A stretch of 64,000 nt of DNA, taken from Channa striata. Lineage: Eukaryota; Chordata; Actinopteri; Anabantiformes; Channidae. The notes below the pieces were generated by a model that was not told where the DNA came from, did no database searches, and was given only the letters and a program-made list of their open reading frames with translations. The translations under genes and the position numbers were made by a program. Below are positions 21,501-32,144 of this stretch, one piece after another. The DNA is taken from assembly GCA_033026295.1 (NCBI GenBank), contig CM065169.1, positions 5,466,932 through 5,530,931 on the forward strand. The letters are read 5' to 3'. Position 1 is the first letter of the stretch, and every line of letters begins with the position of its first letter.

Positions 21501-24500
21501 TTTTGGTCAATAGCTAAAGTGATTACAAGTAATATACCATCCTTCTTGTTTGAATTGCGTTGATATATCTTGCTTCGCAAGCAGAGTGAGGAGGAAAGTG
21601 ACATACAGCAACCCAGGCAGAGAGATTTAGCTGATGCTTTTATCCAAAGCAACGAATGCTCATTTGGCCCACCAGTAGCAGCTGGGAGTTTGGTGTCTTG
21701 CCCAGGGAGGGACCAGGGATCGAGCCGTTGACCCTGTGTTACATGGAAAGACTGCCTTACCAACTGAGCCTACAGTGAGGCAATAGTGAGTATGACTATT
21801 CACACAAGACTTGTTGTGTTTTGCAGGACACTGCAGGACAGGAGCGCTTCCGAACCTTGACACCTAGTTACTACCGGGGGGCCCAGGGAGTCATTCTGGG
21901 TAAGCCAAGCTGTTATTTGTCCTCTTTACTACATAATTTCCTTATTTTGGAATGGCATAAAGAAAAAAATTTTTTTTGACATATTTTATGTACATTCTGC
22001 TAGTAGAAATGTCCTATCAGTAATTGATTAGTTTCAGTTTAGTTTATTTAAATTAATTTAGATGCAAGGGGGATGCAAACTGGATGCAAACTTTTGTAAT
22101 GTTCATTTCCCAGGACTGCGCTAAATCCTTGTTTAGCTAAATCCTTGTTTAGCGCAGTCCTGGTGTTTTTGGAGCTTCTCATTTTCCTTCTTCCTGATGT
22201 TGCACTTAGGATTGCTATCTAAATCAGTATAGCCTATTTCTTCTCAATTCAATTCAAAAGTCATCTCAAGACTATACAAACATGTAGAAAAAACCCAGCA
22301 AATCCGCCTTGAGCAAGCCATAGGCAACAGTGGAGAAGAAAAACTCCCTTTAACGGAAGAAACCTGCAGCAGAACCAGGCTCAGTGTGGGAGGCCATCTG
22401 CCTTGACCGGTTGGGGTGAGTGGAAAGTGGAGAGAGAAAAGAACAGAGCAACGATAGCAACAACAAAACATTAGGCAGGTTAGTAGGACCAGTAGCTGCG
22501 CACTGGAAGACACACAGCTTCAAATCCGGGGACACCTGACGACGGAGACAGAGAGGGAGAAAGACGACTACGAGACAAAGATAACACAGAGTTCATGTCA
22601 TATAGTGGTGACATATAGATGTGGGGTGAGAGGAGAGAGTGAAGAGAAAAGGAAAGTGGCTTAGTGCATCAAGTCCCCCACAAGTCTATAGCAGCATGAC
22701 TATAACTAACCATCAGCTTTTTCAAAGAGGAAAGTTTTGAGCCTAGTCTTAAAAGTAGGGAAGGTGTCTGCTTCTCAAATCTGGACTGGGAGCTGGTTCC
22801 ACAGGAGAGGAGCTTGATAGCAAAAGGCTCTGAAACGAGCAGACTGAAAGTAGAGAATTATAGTAGTCCAATCTAGAAGTAAAAAAATGCATGGACCAGT
22901 TTTTCAGCATCGCTTTGAAACAGGACGCTCATAATTTTGGCAATGTTCCGTAGATGGAAGAAGGCTGTTCTAGAGATTTGTTTTATGTGCGAGGTAAATG
23001 ACAAATCCTGGTCAAAAATGACTCCGAGATTCCTTGCAGTAGTACTGGGGGGCCAGAGTTATGTCATCTAAAGTAACAATATGGTTGGAAAACATGTTTC
23101 TGAGACTTTTGGGCCCAATCACAATAACTTCAGTTTTATCAGAGTTTAGAAGAAGGAAATTATACCTCATCCAGTCCCTTATGTCTTTTAGACATACTTG
23201 TAGTTTGATTAATCGATTTGTTTCATCCGGTTTTATAGATGGATATAACTGCGTGTCATCAGCGTAGCAATGGAAATTTACAGAGTGCTTTCTAATAATG
23301 TTGCCAAGGGAAGACATATATAGAGTAAAGAGTGTTGGTCCTAACAGGCAGCCTTGTGGAACTCCATAACTAACTTTTGTGTATGTGGAAGATTCATCAT
23401 TAACATAAACAAATTGGAATCTATCTGATAGATAAGATTTAAATCAATTTAGTTCAGTTCATTTAATCCCAATTACATGTTCTAGTCACAAGTCTGCTTG
23501 TGTAGCACTTTGAGATTTGCCCACAAATTAAAGTGCTTTATAAATAAAATGAATTATTGCCTTAATCTCTGTAGGGATTTGGCAGTTTCTGCTGTCCTTC
23601 ATCAAGAAAAATGTACAATGTGTGTGTATAATTGAGTTTATTTAAAACATGTTATTTATGTTCTTTGGCACAGTGTATGATGTCACCCGCCGTGAAACCT
23701 TTACCAAGCTTGATAACTGGCTCAATGAGCTGGAGACATACTGTACGAGAAACGACCTTGTGAAAATGCTTGTAGGAAACAAAATAGATAAGGTATGCTA
23801 ATTTTTTGGTTGTGTATCAATTTAGGTTAAAAAAGTTGTTTGACTAAAGAAAATGAATATGTTATACTTTTAAATTGATTAAGTAACAAACAGGGGACAC
23901 CATAAAATACAGCTGTGGGCTTTAGCTTTAGGTTTTGACATAACAAAAATGTTCAAATTTGAATGTAAAAATTGAATGTTAAATCTTTTTTTATGTTAAA
24001 AAAAATGTAACTTACAGACCAGAAAGAAAGGTGAAAAGTAGAAGTCTAATAAAGTCTGAAGGCTTTTACTTAGTTGATGAGACAATTAAAATGGAAAAGG
24101 ATGATTCGCTGTGGCGACCCCTGATGGGAAAAGCCGAAAGAGAAGTAGATGAGGCAAGTAAAAGATTGTTGCATCCCCACACATTGGCAGCTTTTTTACC
24201 AGGTTACCAGAATTAGTGCATTAGTGAAAAAATCCCCACTAAGTACAGCATTTTGATTTGATTGTGTCCATGTGTTTGTCTGTGTAAATCACGTTTCTTC
24301 TCTGCCCTGTGAAGACCTCAGCAACAGATAGCTCTGTCCAGTGGACCTTGAATAACCCATTTCTACTTGTTTGTTTTAGGAAAACCATGAACTAGACAGG
24401 GCAGAAGGCCTGAAGTTTGCAAGAAAACATTCAATGCTCTTTATAGGTAAGTCAGGAAGATTCCCTAATCTACAAAGGGCATGATTTACAGCCGTCTATT

Positions 24501-25267
24501 ACATTTGAGTATGAGTATTATACACTTGTTGGAGAATAGTAGTAGTAGTTCTGTTTTTATAACATGCTTCAATTATCATCAATTATGTTTCCTGTCTGTT
24601 TTTGAAATGAATGTGTAGAAATAATTTGTGCTTTGAAGTTTTTATCCTCATAGGTACTAGAAATGGTCTTTCAAAGGCTTATCGAAATAGATATATAGAT
24701 CTAGATATTTCCCAGAAAATACATTTTGATGTGGCTCTGCTCATCTCTATCATTGTTTCTGGATATCATCATGTTGTTAAGCTGGTGTTGACTGTATCCC
24801 CTAATAACTTCCTAAGGTCCACTATTATTGCCTGGAGCTGACAGTTATTGTTGAGACATTTTCCACCACACTCACTTGACTGTAGTCAAGCAGCCCAGCA
24901 GATGATATCAAGATGCAGACAGATCTGTTTCTCATATTGTCTCCCTCATTTCCATTTTCCTTCTCTCCAATTTCTTCTCTATATGCCCTCTTTATTTTTA
25001 TTTTTCTCTTTTTTTTCTCTGTGTATCACTGTTTATTGCCTTTTCACCTTGTGTTCCTATCCCTTCACATTTGTCACCTTATACCGTGGGGTCCTAGAGG
25101 CGAGTGCTAAGACCAGAGATGGTGTTCAGTGTGCATTTGAGGAGCTGGTGGAGAAGATCATTCAGACTCCTGGCTTATGGCAGAGTGAGAACCACGGGAG
25201 AGGAGTCCAGCTCACTGATGAAGATGCAGGGGGTGGAACTTGTGGTGGATACTGCTCCTTAGTCTGA
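8946..25267 (+). CDS. rab18: Rab18 small GTPase, complete, seven exons
   Basis: Ras-related GTPase acting at the ER, lipid droplets and Golgi-ER traffic; human RAB18 loss causes Warburg micro syndrome. Exons 8946-9013, 14476-14531, 20860-20921, 21827-21899, 23674-23792, 24380-24446 and 25098-25267 join in phase to 615 nt, 204 aa plus stop (human 206 aa). Motifs: P-loop GESGVGKS at residues 15-22, switch I DPEQAATIG with the conserved Thr40, DTAGQE at 63-68 with Gln67, NKID at 122-125, SAK at 151-153. The C terminus ends CGGYC then SLV, giving a prenylatable cysteine in a CaaX-like CSLV plus a second cysteine four residues upstream. The ATG has G at -3 and G at +4 and follows an in-frame stop. 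All GTPase motifs are intact, so the product should be functional. Whether it is the rab18a or rab18b copy is unresolved. Confidence 0.97.
9311..9672 (-). mobile_element. L2-like LINE, family A, 5'-truncated copy
   Basis: Starts with the reversed tail ttcaattcaactttatttat followed by atagcgcc and continues through the shared 3' region (cccccttgagcaagccatag, ggccatctgccttgaccgg). Only about 355 bp of the 3' end is present. It lies antisense in rab18 intron 1. Confidence 0.85.
12505..13313 (+). mobile_element. L2-like LINE, family A, internally deleted copy
   Basis: Encodes degenerate reverse-transcriptase pieces (LIEENQNNPRFLFSTVARL, LLLASDIGLDSILLLLDLSA, VFDTINHK, a damaged YADD region) and then jumps to the family 3' end (accctgaacctggttctcct). 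The C-terminal RT part is missing, and stops and frameshifts make it noncoding. Confidence 0.8.
13464..14251 (+). mobile_element. Tc1-like DNA transposon, internally deleted
   Basis: The open frame at 13648-14013 encodes the C-terminal part of a Tc1-type transposase. HHDNDPKHTAKATKDWL holds the second catalytic Asp and QSPDLNPIENLWRELK the third acidic residue. About two thirds of a normal transposase, including the DNA-binding domain and first Asp, is absent. Long inverted repeats flank it: about 13464-13600 against about 14050-14180 (AGTATTTGGTCCCC / GGATCAAATACTT and CATTTCCATGAAGGAAATAA). The right end is TTTTTCCCTCACTGTA; the outermost left repeat is eroded. Non-autonomous. Confidence 0.88.
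14476..14531 (+). CDS. rab18: rab18 exon 2
   Basis: The acceptor ctgtccacag ends at 14475 and the donor gtgagt starts at 14532. It completes the serine codon, then LLLRFTDDTFDPEQAATI (switch I) and leaves G of a glycine codon. Length 56 nt. Confidence 0.95.
14799..14831. repeat. Perfect 12-bp inverted repeat
   Basis: ACATGCACAACT, a 9-nt loop, then AGTTGTGCATGT. The arms match without error. It lies in rab18 intron 2. Confidence 0.9.
17579..17904 (+). mobile_element. L2-like LINE family A copy nested in the RTE element
   Basis: Begins tgtccccggatttgaagctg and ends in the family tail gcgctatataaataaattga plus attga. It is flanked by an 8-bp direct repeat, ATATATGG at 17571-17578 and 17905-17912, consistent with a target-site duplication. 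Removing it restores the RTE reading from CCAAAGAGGAGATATATGG into ACGTTCTAACAGAGGAC. About 326 bp. Confidence 0.9.
18031..18056 (+). repeat. (TAG)n tail of RTE element
   Basis: About eight TAG units directly after gaaaagccgaaagaggag, the typical simple-repeat 3' end of this RTE family. Confidence 0.9.
18467..18513 (+). repeat. (TG)n microsatellite
   Basis: About 23 uninterrupted TG units in rab18 intron 2. Confidence 0.97.
20319..20365 (+). repeat. C-rich tract, G-quadruplex-capable on minus strand
   Basis: Runs of three to ten C separated by single A or CA, followed by an A run. The complementary strand has many GGG/GGGG runs with one-base loops. It lies about 500 bp upstream of rab18 exon 3. 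Confidence 0.9.
20860..20921 (+). CDS. rab18: rab18 exon 3
   Basis: The acceptor actgtctag ends at 20859 and the donor gtaagt starts at 20922. It encodes GVDFKVKTISVDGNKAKLAI plus W, the interswitch strands of Rab18, ending on a codon boundary. Length 62 nt. Confidence 0.96.
21611..21780 (-). mobile_element. tRNA-headed SINE, family 2, with L2-type tail
   Basis: On the minus strand: head AGGCTCAGTTGGTAAGGCAG (A box), GGCTCGATCCCTGG (B box), then GGGCAAGACACCAAACTCCC and the tail GCTTTGGATAAAAGCATCAG then CTAAAT. The tail shares CTTTGGATAAAAG and GCNAAAT with the LINE at 32145-32945. It lies about 50 bp before rab18 exon 4. Confidence 0.75.
21827..21899 (+). CDS. rab18: rab18 exon 4
   Basis: The acceptor gttttgcag ends at 21826 and the donor gtaagc starts at 21900. 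It encodes DTAGQERFRTLTPSYYRGAQ then GVIL, the G3 box and switch II, and leaves one base of a valine codon. Length 73 nt. Confidence 0.97.
22110..22163. repeat. Perfect 16-bp inverted repeat with internal direct repeat
   Basis: CCAGGACTGCGCTAAA at 22110-22125 is the exact reverse complement of TTTAGCGCAGTCCTGG at 22148-22163. The 22-bp spacer repeats a TCCTTG core. It lies in rab18 intron 4, about 70 bp before an L2-like copy. Confidence 0.9.
22234..23491 (-). mobile_element. L2-like LINE, family A, longer copy
   Basis: Reverse orientation in rab18 intron 4. It contains the 3' end, the WNQLPV-like region and an RT segment that reads FHCYADDTQLYPSIKPDE and NFLLLNSDKTEVIVIGPKSL on the minus strand. 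The extreme tail is shortened and internal parts are deleted. The YADD catalytic motif is present, but the element is truncated and frame-broken. Confidence 0.85.
23492..23568 (+). repeat. Second LINE/SINE-type 3' tail
   Basis: The sequence gtagcactttgagatttgcc, then aaagtgctttataaataaaa and tgaatta resembles a retroposon 3' end different from family A. The parent element is not identifiable. Confidence 0.45.
23674..23792 (+). CDS. rab18: rab18 exon 5
   Basis: The acceptor ctttggcacag ends at 23673 and the donor gtatgc starts at 23793. It encodes VYDVTRRETFTKLDNWLNEL, ETYCTRNDLVKMLVG and NKIDK (G4 box). Length 119 nt. Confidence 0.97.
24095..24155 (+). mobile_element. Orphan RTE 3' tail fragment
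   Basis: The sequence gatgattcgctgtggcgacc then cctgatgggaaaagccgaaa and gagaagtag matches the 3' end of the RTE element at 15014-18056. It is a 60-bp remnant in rab18 intron 5 with no coding part. Confidence 0.8.
24380..24446 (+). CDS. rab18: rab18 exon 6
   Basis: The acceptor tttgttttag ends at 24379 and the donor gtaagt starts at 24447. It encodes ENHELDRAEGLKFARKHSML then FI, leaving G of a glutamate codon. Length 67 nt. Confidence 0.96.
25098..25267 (+). CDS. rab18: rab18 exon 7 with prenylation tail
   Basis: The acceptor ggtcctag ends at 25097 after a long pyrimidine-rich tract (about 24945-25080). It encodes EASAKTRDGVQCAFEELVEK, IIQTPGLW, a divergent hypervariable region and the terminal CGGYC then SLV, stopping at TGA 25265-25267. 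The final four residues CSLV form the CaaX-like prenylation signal. Confidence 0.97.
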
Positions 25268-25309
25268 GCAACACAAACAGAAAGTACACACTTTCAAACA
25301 CACACAATC

Positions 25310-25328
25310 TCACACACACACACACACT
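25310..25328 (+). repeat. (CA)n run in rab18 3' UTR
   Basis: Nine to ten CA units just after the rab18 stop codon. Confidence 0.85.
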
Positions 25329-26491
25329 CAAATGTGTGAATTCCTCACACAGTGTCAAACACAAGAATATACAGATACAGACAGCTCCCCTAGTCTACTG
25401 ATACTGTCCTGAGATGAGCTCTCTTTTCAGACATGACCGCAGGTGGACATATGTCTTCCCTTTACTGAGCTGAAAGGTGGACCACACTCTGTGTTCTCAC
25501 AGACACTACATTTTGCACACTTTGTAATTATAGCACTGCACTAAAATGCAAATGCAGTTCAGCCTTCATTGTTTTCTCCTCTAAGTTACTTTTTTGTACT
25601 GTTGGTCAAAACTTGGTCAAAATACAATTTTTCAGTTTCTCAGTATGATTATTATTTTTTTTATTTCAATGGGACAGTTAAGTTCATCAGCTACAAACCA
25701 ATGTTTGTCAGACATGACTATCCCTGAAGCACAGACAGAAGTTTTGACCAAGGTTTTTTTTCGGTCTCTTGCATGCTGTTGTCCTTGGAGCTCTTGCCTT
25801 AGCGAGTACATCTGTACCAATGCAGCGCTGACTTTTCATTAGTGTTTGTGTTTCCTCTGCTCTCTCTCTTGTGCTTGATGCTGCTTGATGCTGCACGGTC
25901 AATGTTTACAGAGTACAGACTCTGTAAACATTACTCTGATTATAGAGAAGCTTATCAAGTCAAGGCATCTTGTGTTCTGTCACAAAGGCTTGGGTCACCA
26001 ACCCATTTCTTCAGAAAATAATAGTTACCATATGTTTGGAATGATGTTATATTGCTTTACTGATTTGGACTTTACACCTTCTGTTTGTTTGAAGCAGCAC
26101 ATAAATCAAAGTGGGCAACACCAGGAAGCTGTCCTTCAATGCAGACAAAGAAGAATCTTCTTGCCTTTTTTCTACAGAGTTGCTTTAAAGGAGTGTAACA
26201 TACTGACTCTGCCTCATATCAAAAATATAATTTGCACTTCTACAGCTATTCAAATAGTTTTCTTTGACTGCACAGGCACAAAGGGAAAGTGCTCAATAAT
26301 ACACCAGAGCTGTGAGTCACGAGGGTGTTTCCACTGAATTTGGAAAATCAGAAAATCTGTGTTCTGCCTATTGCTAATGGATTTCACAGTACCACAATTT
26401 TTGTATGGGTAAAAGCAGTTATAAATGTATTAATGCCCTGAACTCCTGAGATGTTTGTATTATTTAAGTGATGGTCTGAGAAATTCAGGGA

Positions 26492-26497
26492 AATAAA
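26492..26497 (+). terminator. rab18: rab18 proximal poly(A) signal candidate
   Basis: AATAAA followed by gttgtgagactttagtcttg, a GT-rich downstream context. It would give a 3' UTR of about 1.25 kb. Confidence 0.5.
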
Positions 26498-26861
26498 GTT
26501 GTGAGACTTTAGTCTTGTAACAGGGACTATGAAAATGACATAGATAACAAGCATGGTTTGTCAAACATTGGATTTAGTTTTAATCTCTGTTTATTGCATG
26601 GAAAACTGTGTCATTCTTTTGTGCTTTCCAGTGACTGACCTGATGCATTTTATTAAAAATATTAATATTTAGCTGAACATACAACATGGCATAAATGTTT
26701 AGCATTTAAACAAATTGTAAAATAAAACAAATGTGAAGACGGCTGTATTATTTTACAGTTATTATACAGTAGTTGTCTTTGTGTTTGGAGGGATCATTCC
26801 TGTGAATTATAAAGCTGAATGTATACATATTTCACTACAAGCGGCCCTATGTATTGAACTG

Positions 26862-26867
26862 AATAAA
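26862..26867 (+). terminator. rab18: rab18 distal poly(A) signal candidate
   Basis: AATAAA followed about 15-25 nt later by ctgtggttgtgttaatg, a good GU-rich downstream element. It would give a 3' UTR of about 1.6 kb. Confidence 0.6.
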
Positions 26868-26885
26868 ACTATTTTTTAAGGTACT

Positions 26886-29800
26886 GTGGTTGTGTTAATG
26901 CAAGACTCAAGCCTTGTTTGTGGAGCTGATCCAAACATCTTGAAGAGCTACACTAAAACTGAAGAATGAGTCTTTTCTGTTGATTGCTTCTTTATGACAG
27001 ATTACTAGTTAACGCTGCTCTCATGGTTGCCATGTTGGAAATGTGACTGTTAGGTGATGGGTTTTTCATTCACCGCCTTTCACATTCCTATGTCAGTGTC
27101 TGAGGAACATTCACACTCAGATGTGTGATCTGTCTAAATCATCTTTTTTGGCAGATTTCTCAGGAAGCACCACCATAGCAATAACTTATTCTACCAGTAT
27201 TTTAACTAGTATTTGCATATTTCCTTGGTTATTATGAAAGTTTTGGGATCTGGCAGTCAGACACAGACTCTTCCAATATATCAAATCCTCATCTCTTGCC
27301 ACAGTCTAGTCATTTGTCAGGAAATATGTCTCAGTTAAACAACAGTAGAGGCAAACTGCATATTGATGCCCTCATGTTGTCAAAGCATGTGTTGAGCTGT
27401 AGCCCTGCTGTTTCTCAACCCTACACTGGAAAAACATCACCTACTCTAGAGGCTGAGCTGACAGTTCCTGTATTCTTGAGAATATGACATAGTTGATGCT
27501 GTTCTTTGTATTGCCCCTCCATGGTTTTTGCAGTAATGTTTGCCATCCAAATTTCTCTTGTTTGTTTGCAAATTAACACTAAAATAAAATATCCGAGGTT
27601 GATAGAAACAAAGGTTTTATACAGGATCCCAAATGTTTTTTTTGAAACAATGTTGTACAAACATTGCAAGGAATTCAGGGTGATGTGGAAATGAGAACTC
27701 CCAGAACCCTCTTGTCTTGCTCCACCTTGTTGCCCAGAAGACTAAGAGCAGCATTGCAGGGACAGCTTGATGGACTGTTTTCTGTCCTGCCGTCTATGTC
27801 TGAGCATGCAGCCAGGCACTAAGCTTAACAGAGCAGATCTGTCTCTCATTAAACAGTCTTGTCTCCCTGCTCCTCAACTGCCTGCCTTAACGGTGGGCTG
27901 TATGGATTTGCTCTAAGATGAGCCCCACCAGGAGAGTCATGCTGTCATGTGTAAAAATGGTACAAGACATCAGGCTTTTCAAAAGGTGTTAGGTCTCCAG
28001 ACGTCACTCACTTTGTCAAGCTCATTGCTGATTAGTTACAGCCGGCTAATTGTTATACCATGCTGCCTTATAAGACCAAGAAAAAGAGTTGGAGGGAGAA
28101 TGGAAAAAAACATCCACAGCTATTTGAACTGTATATGTTGTATGTAGTAAGAAGTTTATATGTCATAAGATCGGCTCAGTGATAATAAGAATTCTGAAAA
28201 TTCACCTTTAATTTTTGGAAAATATTTTAGAGCCCTTCGGTCGGTAGGTAGGTGGGGAGTTCGGGTCTTGGACTGACTTTTTGTAAACAAGAACAAATTG
28301 TTTTCTTTCCAGACAAACTTCCCTCTTATGAGTAAAAGACTGGGAGGCACCTGTAGGTCTGCAGACTGTTTCACTGTTTATGTTGTGAGCTGAGGTAGAG
28401 GAAAATGCTTCTGCTCTTCCTCTGAAGTCAGTCAAGCTCTGCCTCTCTTAGGTTACCCTCAACAACAGAAGAAATAAGTGACATACCAAGAACTGATGGC
28501 TCTGTCACACCAGGTGGAAACGCTTTATGTGGAACTTTCTGTTTACATCATTTCACCCTTAAAAATTTAGACCCTTTGACATTTCACCAGGCAAAAGGAG
28601 CATCCGGTTTAAGGAACTCTGATCAGTTTTGAGTCCTTTCCTTTGAGTCAGTCAACCTCATTTCTTTTGACTCACTAATACAAATGATTAAATTACAGAT
28701 CACTGAATTGTATGGAAATTGGTAAACTAGAATAGATGATTCTCAAAAAATGGATATTGTAGCTTTAAATAATATTTTAACTTAGGATGTATGTTGAAAC
28801 GATTAAATGTAGTGAGTAAAGCATCTTTAGGAAGAAGTCCAGCTCCAATTAATATGAATTATGTTGTTTACCTACGTCCTCACAAGCAGCTGACCTGTAT
28901 GTCTACCCATCAGTAACACTAGGACCCCACAACCTAATAAGAACAGGCCCCAGGTAGGCAGGAAACCTCTGTCCTGCTTTGGTGTAAACCTCTTGCCTCA
29001 GCCATGTAAGTCAACTGAGTTAGTAATAGGGTTGTAATTGAGTTCCCTCATACTTGATACCCTGTCAATCTAATTTAAATCTAAATAATTATATAGTAAC
29101 CCACTCTTGTTATTTTCAGAAACACAGTACCCTGTGTACAGAGCCATGACATAGGAACTCCTCACCCTCAAAGAGATCCTCTCGCAGTTGGAGTTGTTTT
29201 CATTCCAACCTCAGGTTACTGTAGCAATAAGCATAAGGGCCAGGGACAGGGCTGCAGAAGGGGTATGACTTTGGTGTTAAAACAAAATGGAAGGACGAGT
29301 AGCTTCATTCATCCTTCCACCAGCTATGATTTCCCTTGTTCATAGTGCTTCTGTTCATTTCAATCCAATTTAACTTTATTTATGTAACACCAATTCACAA
29401 CAAAGTCATCTCAAGGCACATTACATAATATCATAGCCAAAACAATACAGACATATAGAGAAAACCCAACATATCCCCCTTGAGTTAAACAGTGCTCAAG
29501 GGGGATTTTAACGCAAGAAACCTCCAGCAGAACCAGGCTCAGGGTGGGCGGCAAAGTGGAGAGAGAAAAGATGTTGTGTTTGTCATAACTCTGGTCGTAT
29601 GCTGCTTCTGTATCTCAGATTCCATGGCTGTATCTTTGTTCATGTCGAGACAAACATTCAGATTTTACTTAAACCACATCTACAACATGGAAGCAAATAC
29701 CCATGTACTCAGGCCATTGACTTCTATAATAAACTAATCACTTTGTATCAACATGGCTCTGGTGTATGCTTTCCATATGTCTCAAACATTTCCATGGACT

Positions 29801-32144
29801 AGACAGATGCTGTAGACCTTTACTCCCAGTGAAAAAGACAACAGTAATAATCTCTCTTTTGGGTGAGATGATTGGCATGTATAGAAACAAACTCATTATT
29901 TTGTATAAATAATCTGGCCTCTGTGTTGTAATTGCTTTGCTTGCTTTCTTTGCCAAGCCACTCTCGATTTTGGGGTTGGAGCATAGAAGCAGAGAATTTG
30001 TTGTAACCACCTCCAGCAGAACAAAGTAAGTTGAAAAAAGATGTTTAACTGTCTTTGAATAGGTAGACAGCACTGGGAGGCATATTTCCACTAGGCCAGA
30101 CCTCACCTCAGCTCAGTAAAGGTTAGGCTTGACCTTTTTGGCACTTTGCTTAGTTCTTGCAGGGTACTCTGATTTGGGCTGTACCTCATTATAGGTCCAC
30201 ATCACTTTAGCCTCTTTCAAATATGAACTCCAGTTAATGTCCAAAGATCCCTGTCCAGACTTTGGAGTTGTTGTTTCCCACATATAACACACAGCGGGAG
30301 ACTGTCAGAGTCTAAGCATTTTCACACTGGGAGAAACTCAGCTTTATTTTAGTGAGCCTTCAGCACATAGGGAAGGCACAAACATTGTTCTGTTTACAGA
30401 ACATCAAAGCTAGGTCTTTTTTAAAAAGACAGTTGCCTTATAGAAATGTAATTTACATGCCTTTTCCCCCACTTTAACTTCAGACTTTTACGAGCTGCCT
30501 TGCAGGGGAATCTCCAAACTGACATTTACGTTGTCAGGCAGGTAATGTCTGGAGAAGATCGGGTTTCCTGCGCATGTGTAAAAGAGGCTTATGTGAATCC
30601 TGAAAACTGACTGTGCCTTGTGTGTAATGCATCTTTTGGTTTGTTACTTCAAACCTCTTGACGCTCAGTCATTTGGACATTTGAAAGTTTTTGATTCAGG
30701 GCCAACCTGAAAAGCTCCCACACTCTAGCAATCATAAGTCAAATAAAGCACACTCTAAAGAAGTTGTACCCAGGTCACACAAACAGAAGATACTTCACAT
30801 GTGAGTGGCTTTCGATGAATTCAGGTTGTGTGTATCCACTTTCCACTTTGTTGCAGGATATCATTTTAATCAGATTACAGGGAATAACAGTGGCATGACA
30901 AGTTTTGTAACCACATACCCTTTGAGAGTAATTTAGGAGAGTTCAACATAGGTAGTTCTGTCAGTCTAATGGATTCAGAAAGAGCGCTGTTTGATCCGAT
31001 AGCAAAAAAAAAAGATCCAGTTGACAATAAAATCTTGTCTAGCCTGACACTGAAACACAGTTCAAAGGGTCCATTATTGCCTCATGTTGAACAAAGGTCA
31101 ATTTTATTTTAGACAGTCACATTAATTACCTAATTACCAGAAACCATGCAATTTAAAATTATTCTTTACCTTATAATATTTTTGTACCTTATTGTTTTTA
31201 ATATGTCAATAAACTTTAATGTATATTTTAGTACAAGCTCACTAGTATTTCATTATTGACAACTGTCTTGAAGGGCCTCTCATCTGCTTTGCACTCACAC
31301 ATGAAGCTGACAGCTGAGATTTATAGCAGTGGAGGTTAACCAATGTGCTCAGACTTAGACTGCTGTTGTTGTATTGGACAACACCGTTGTCCACAGTATA
31401 TACTTGAACTTTGACACACTAACTTACTGTAACATAATGTGCAATGCTGCTGTAAGAAAGTAAAATGTCTTTCAATGCAGACAACCAATGACATTTTAAG
31501 TAGCTATATATATAAGACAATGTTCTGAAATATTTATTTTTATAAGATGTTAACTACAGTACATTTAAAATGTTAAACTTTTTGCTGTATTATATTAACT
31601 GTAAAGACACCAAGACAGTGGCACTTTTCATTTAAAAAAATAATAAATAATTCCAGACATATAAACATATTTTTACTACTGAGCTGGCAGTAGAAGTACA
31701 CGGATAAATCTTTTTTTAAAATCTGAGTTTGGGTTCGACAAAGGAAGAGCAGGGTGGAGTTTTAGGGATTTAATGATGATCACTCTAAACACCCTTGATC
31801 CCCCTTGAAGGGGATTGATTGCTCTGACCTCCTTGATGGATGTATGAAGTGGTCTTAATCTACATGGGGATGGATGAAAGTGCATCAGGTTTTGCCATGT
31901 TTACCATTTACACGGCACTTAAGAAGTCAGCTTTCTAGAGAAAGCCATAACCTGTTTACTTAAGTCCATCTAAACTCTGTGTCTTATTTGTACAAATTAA
32001 ATATAATATATTCTTCTTTGTCTTTCAGGAGTAGGTACACTGCTAATTCTGGTCCTCCTCTTGATTTCAGTTAAAGATCAGCATGCACAGCACTGTGCAA
32101 ATATTTATTTTCATCTAATCACTGCTGTAAGTGGGGTCAAATGA
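26886..32144. other. Intergenic region after rab18
   Basis: No exon or conserved protein segment recognised on either strand. The only element I can name is the short L2-like tail at 29358-29560. Short open frames here lack splice context and family resemblance. Confidence 0.6.
29358..29560 (-). mobile_element. L2-like LINE family A, short tail copy
   Basis: The sequence caatccaatttaactttatt then tatgtaacaccaattcacaa followed by the shared cccccttgag and aacctccagcagaaccaggc blocks, with small deletions. About 200 bp of the family 3' end. Confidence 0.75.

Larger units (their letters stand above)
25268..26885 (+). other. rab18: rab18 3' UTR (predicted)
   Basis: Noncoding sequence after the rab18 stop with a CA repeat at about 25310-25328 and three AATAAA hexamers (26492, 26721, 26862). 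Its end is inferred from the most distal signal. The open frame at 25885-26337 within it shows no family resemblance. Confidence 0.6.

Noticed and set aside
25885..26337. 150-aa open frame downstream of rab18
   Set aside because: It has no recognisable domain and lies in the predicted rab18 3' UTR, next to poly(A) signals.
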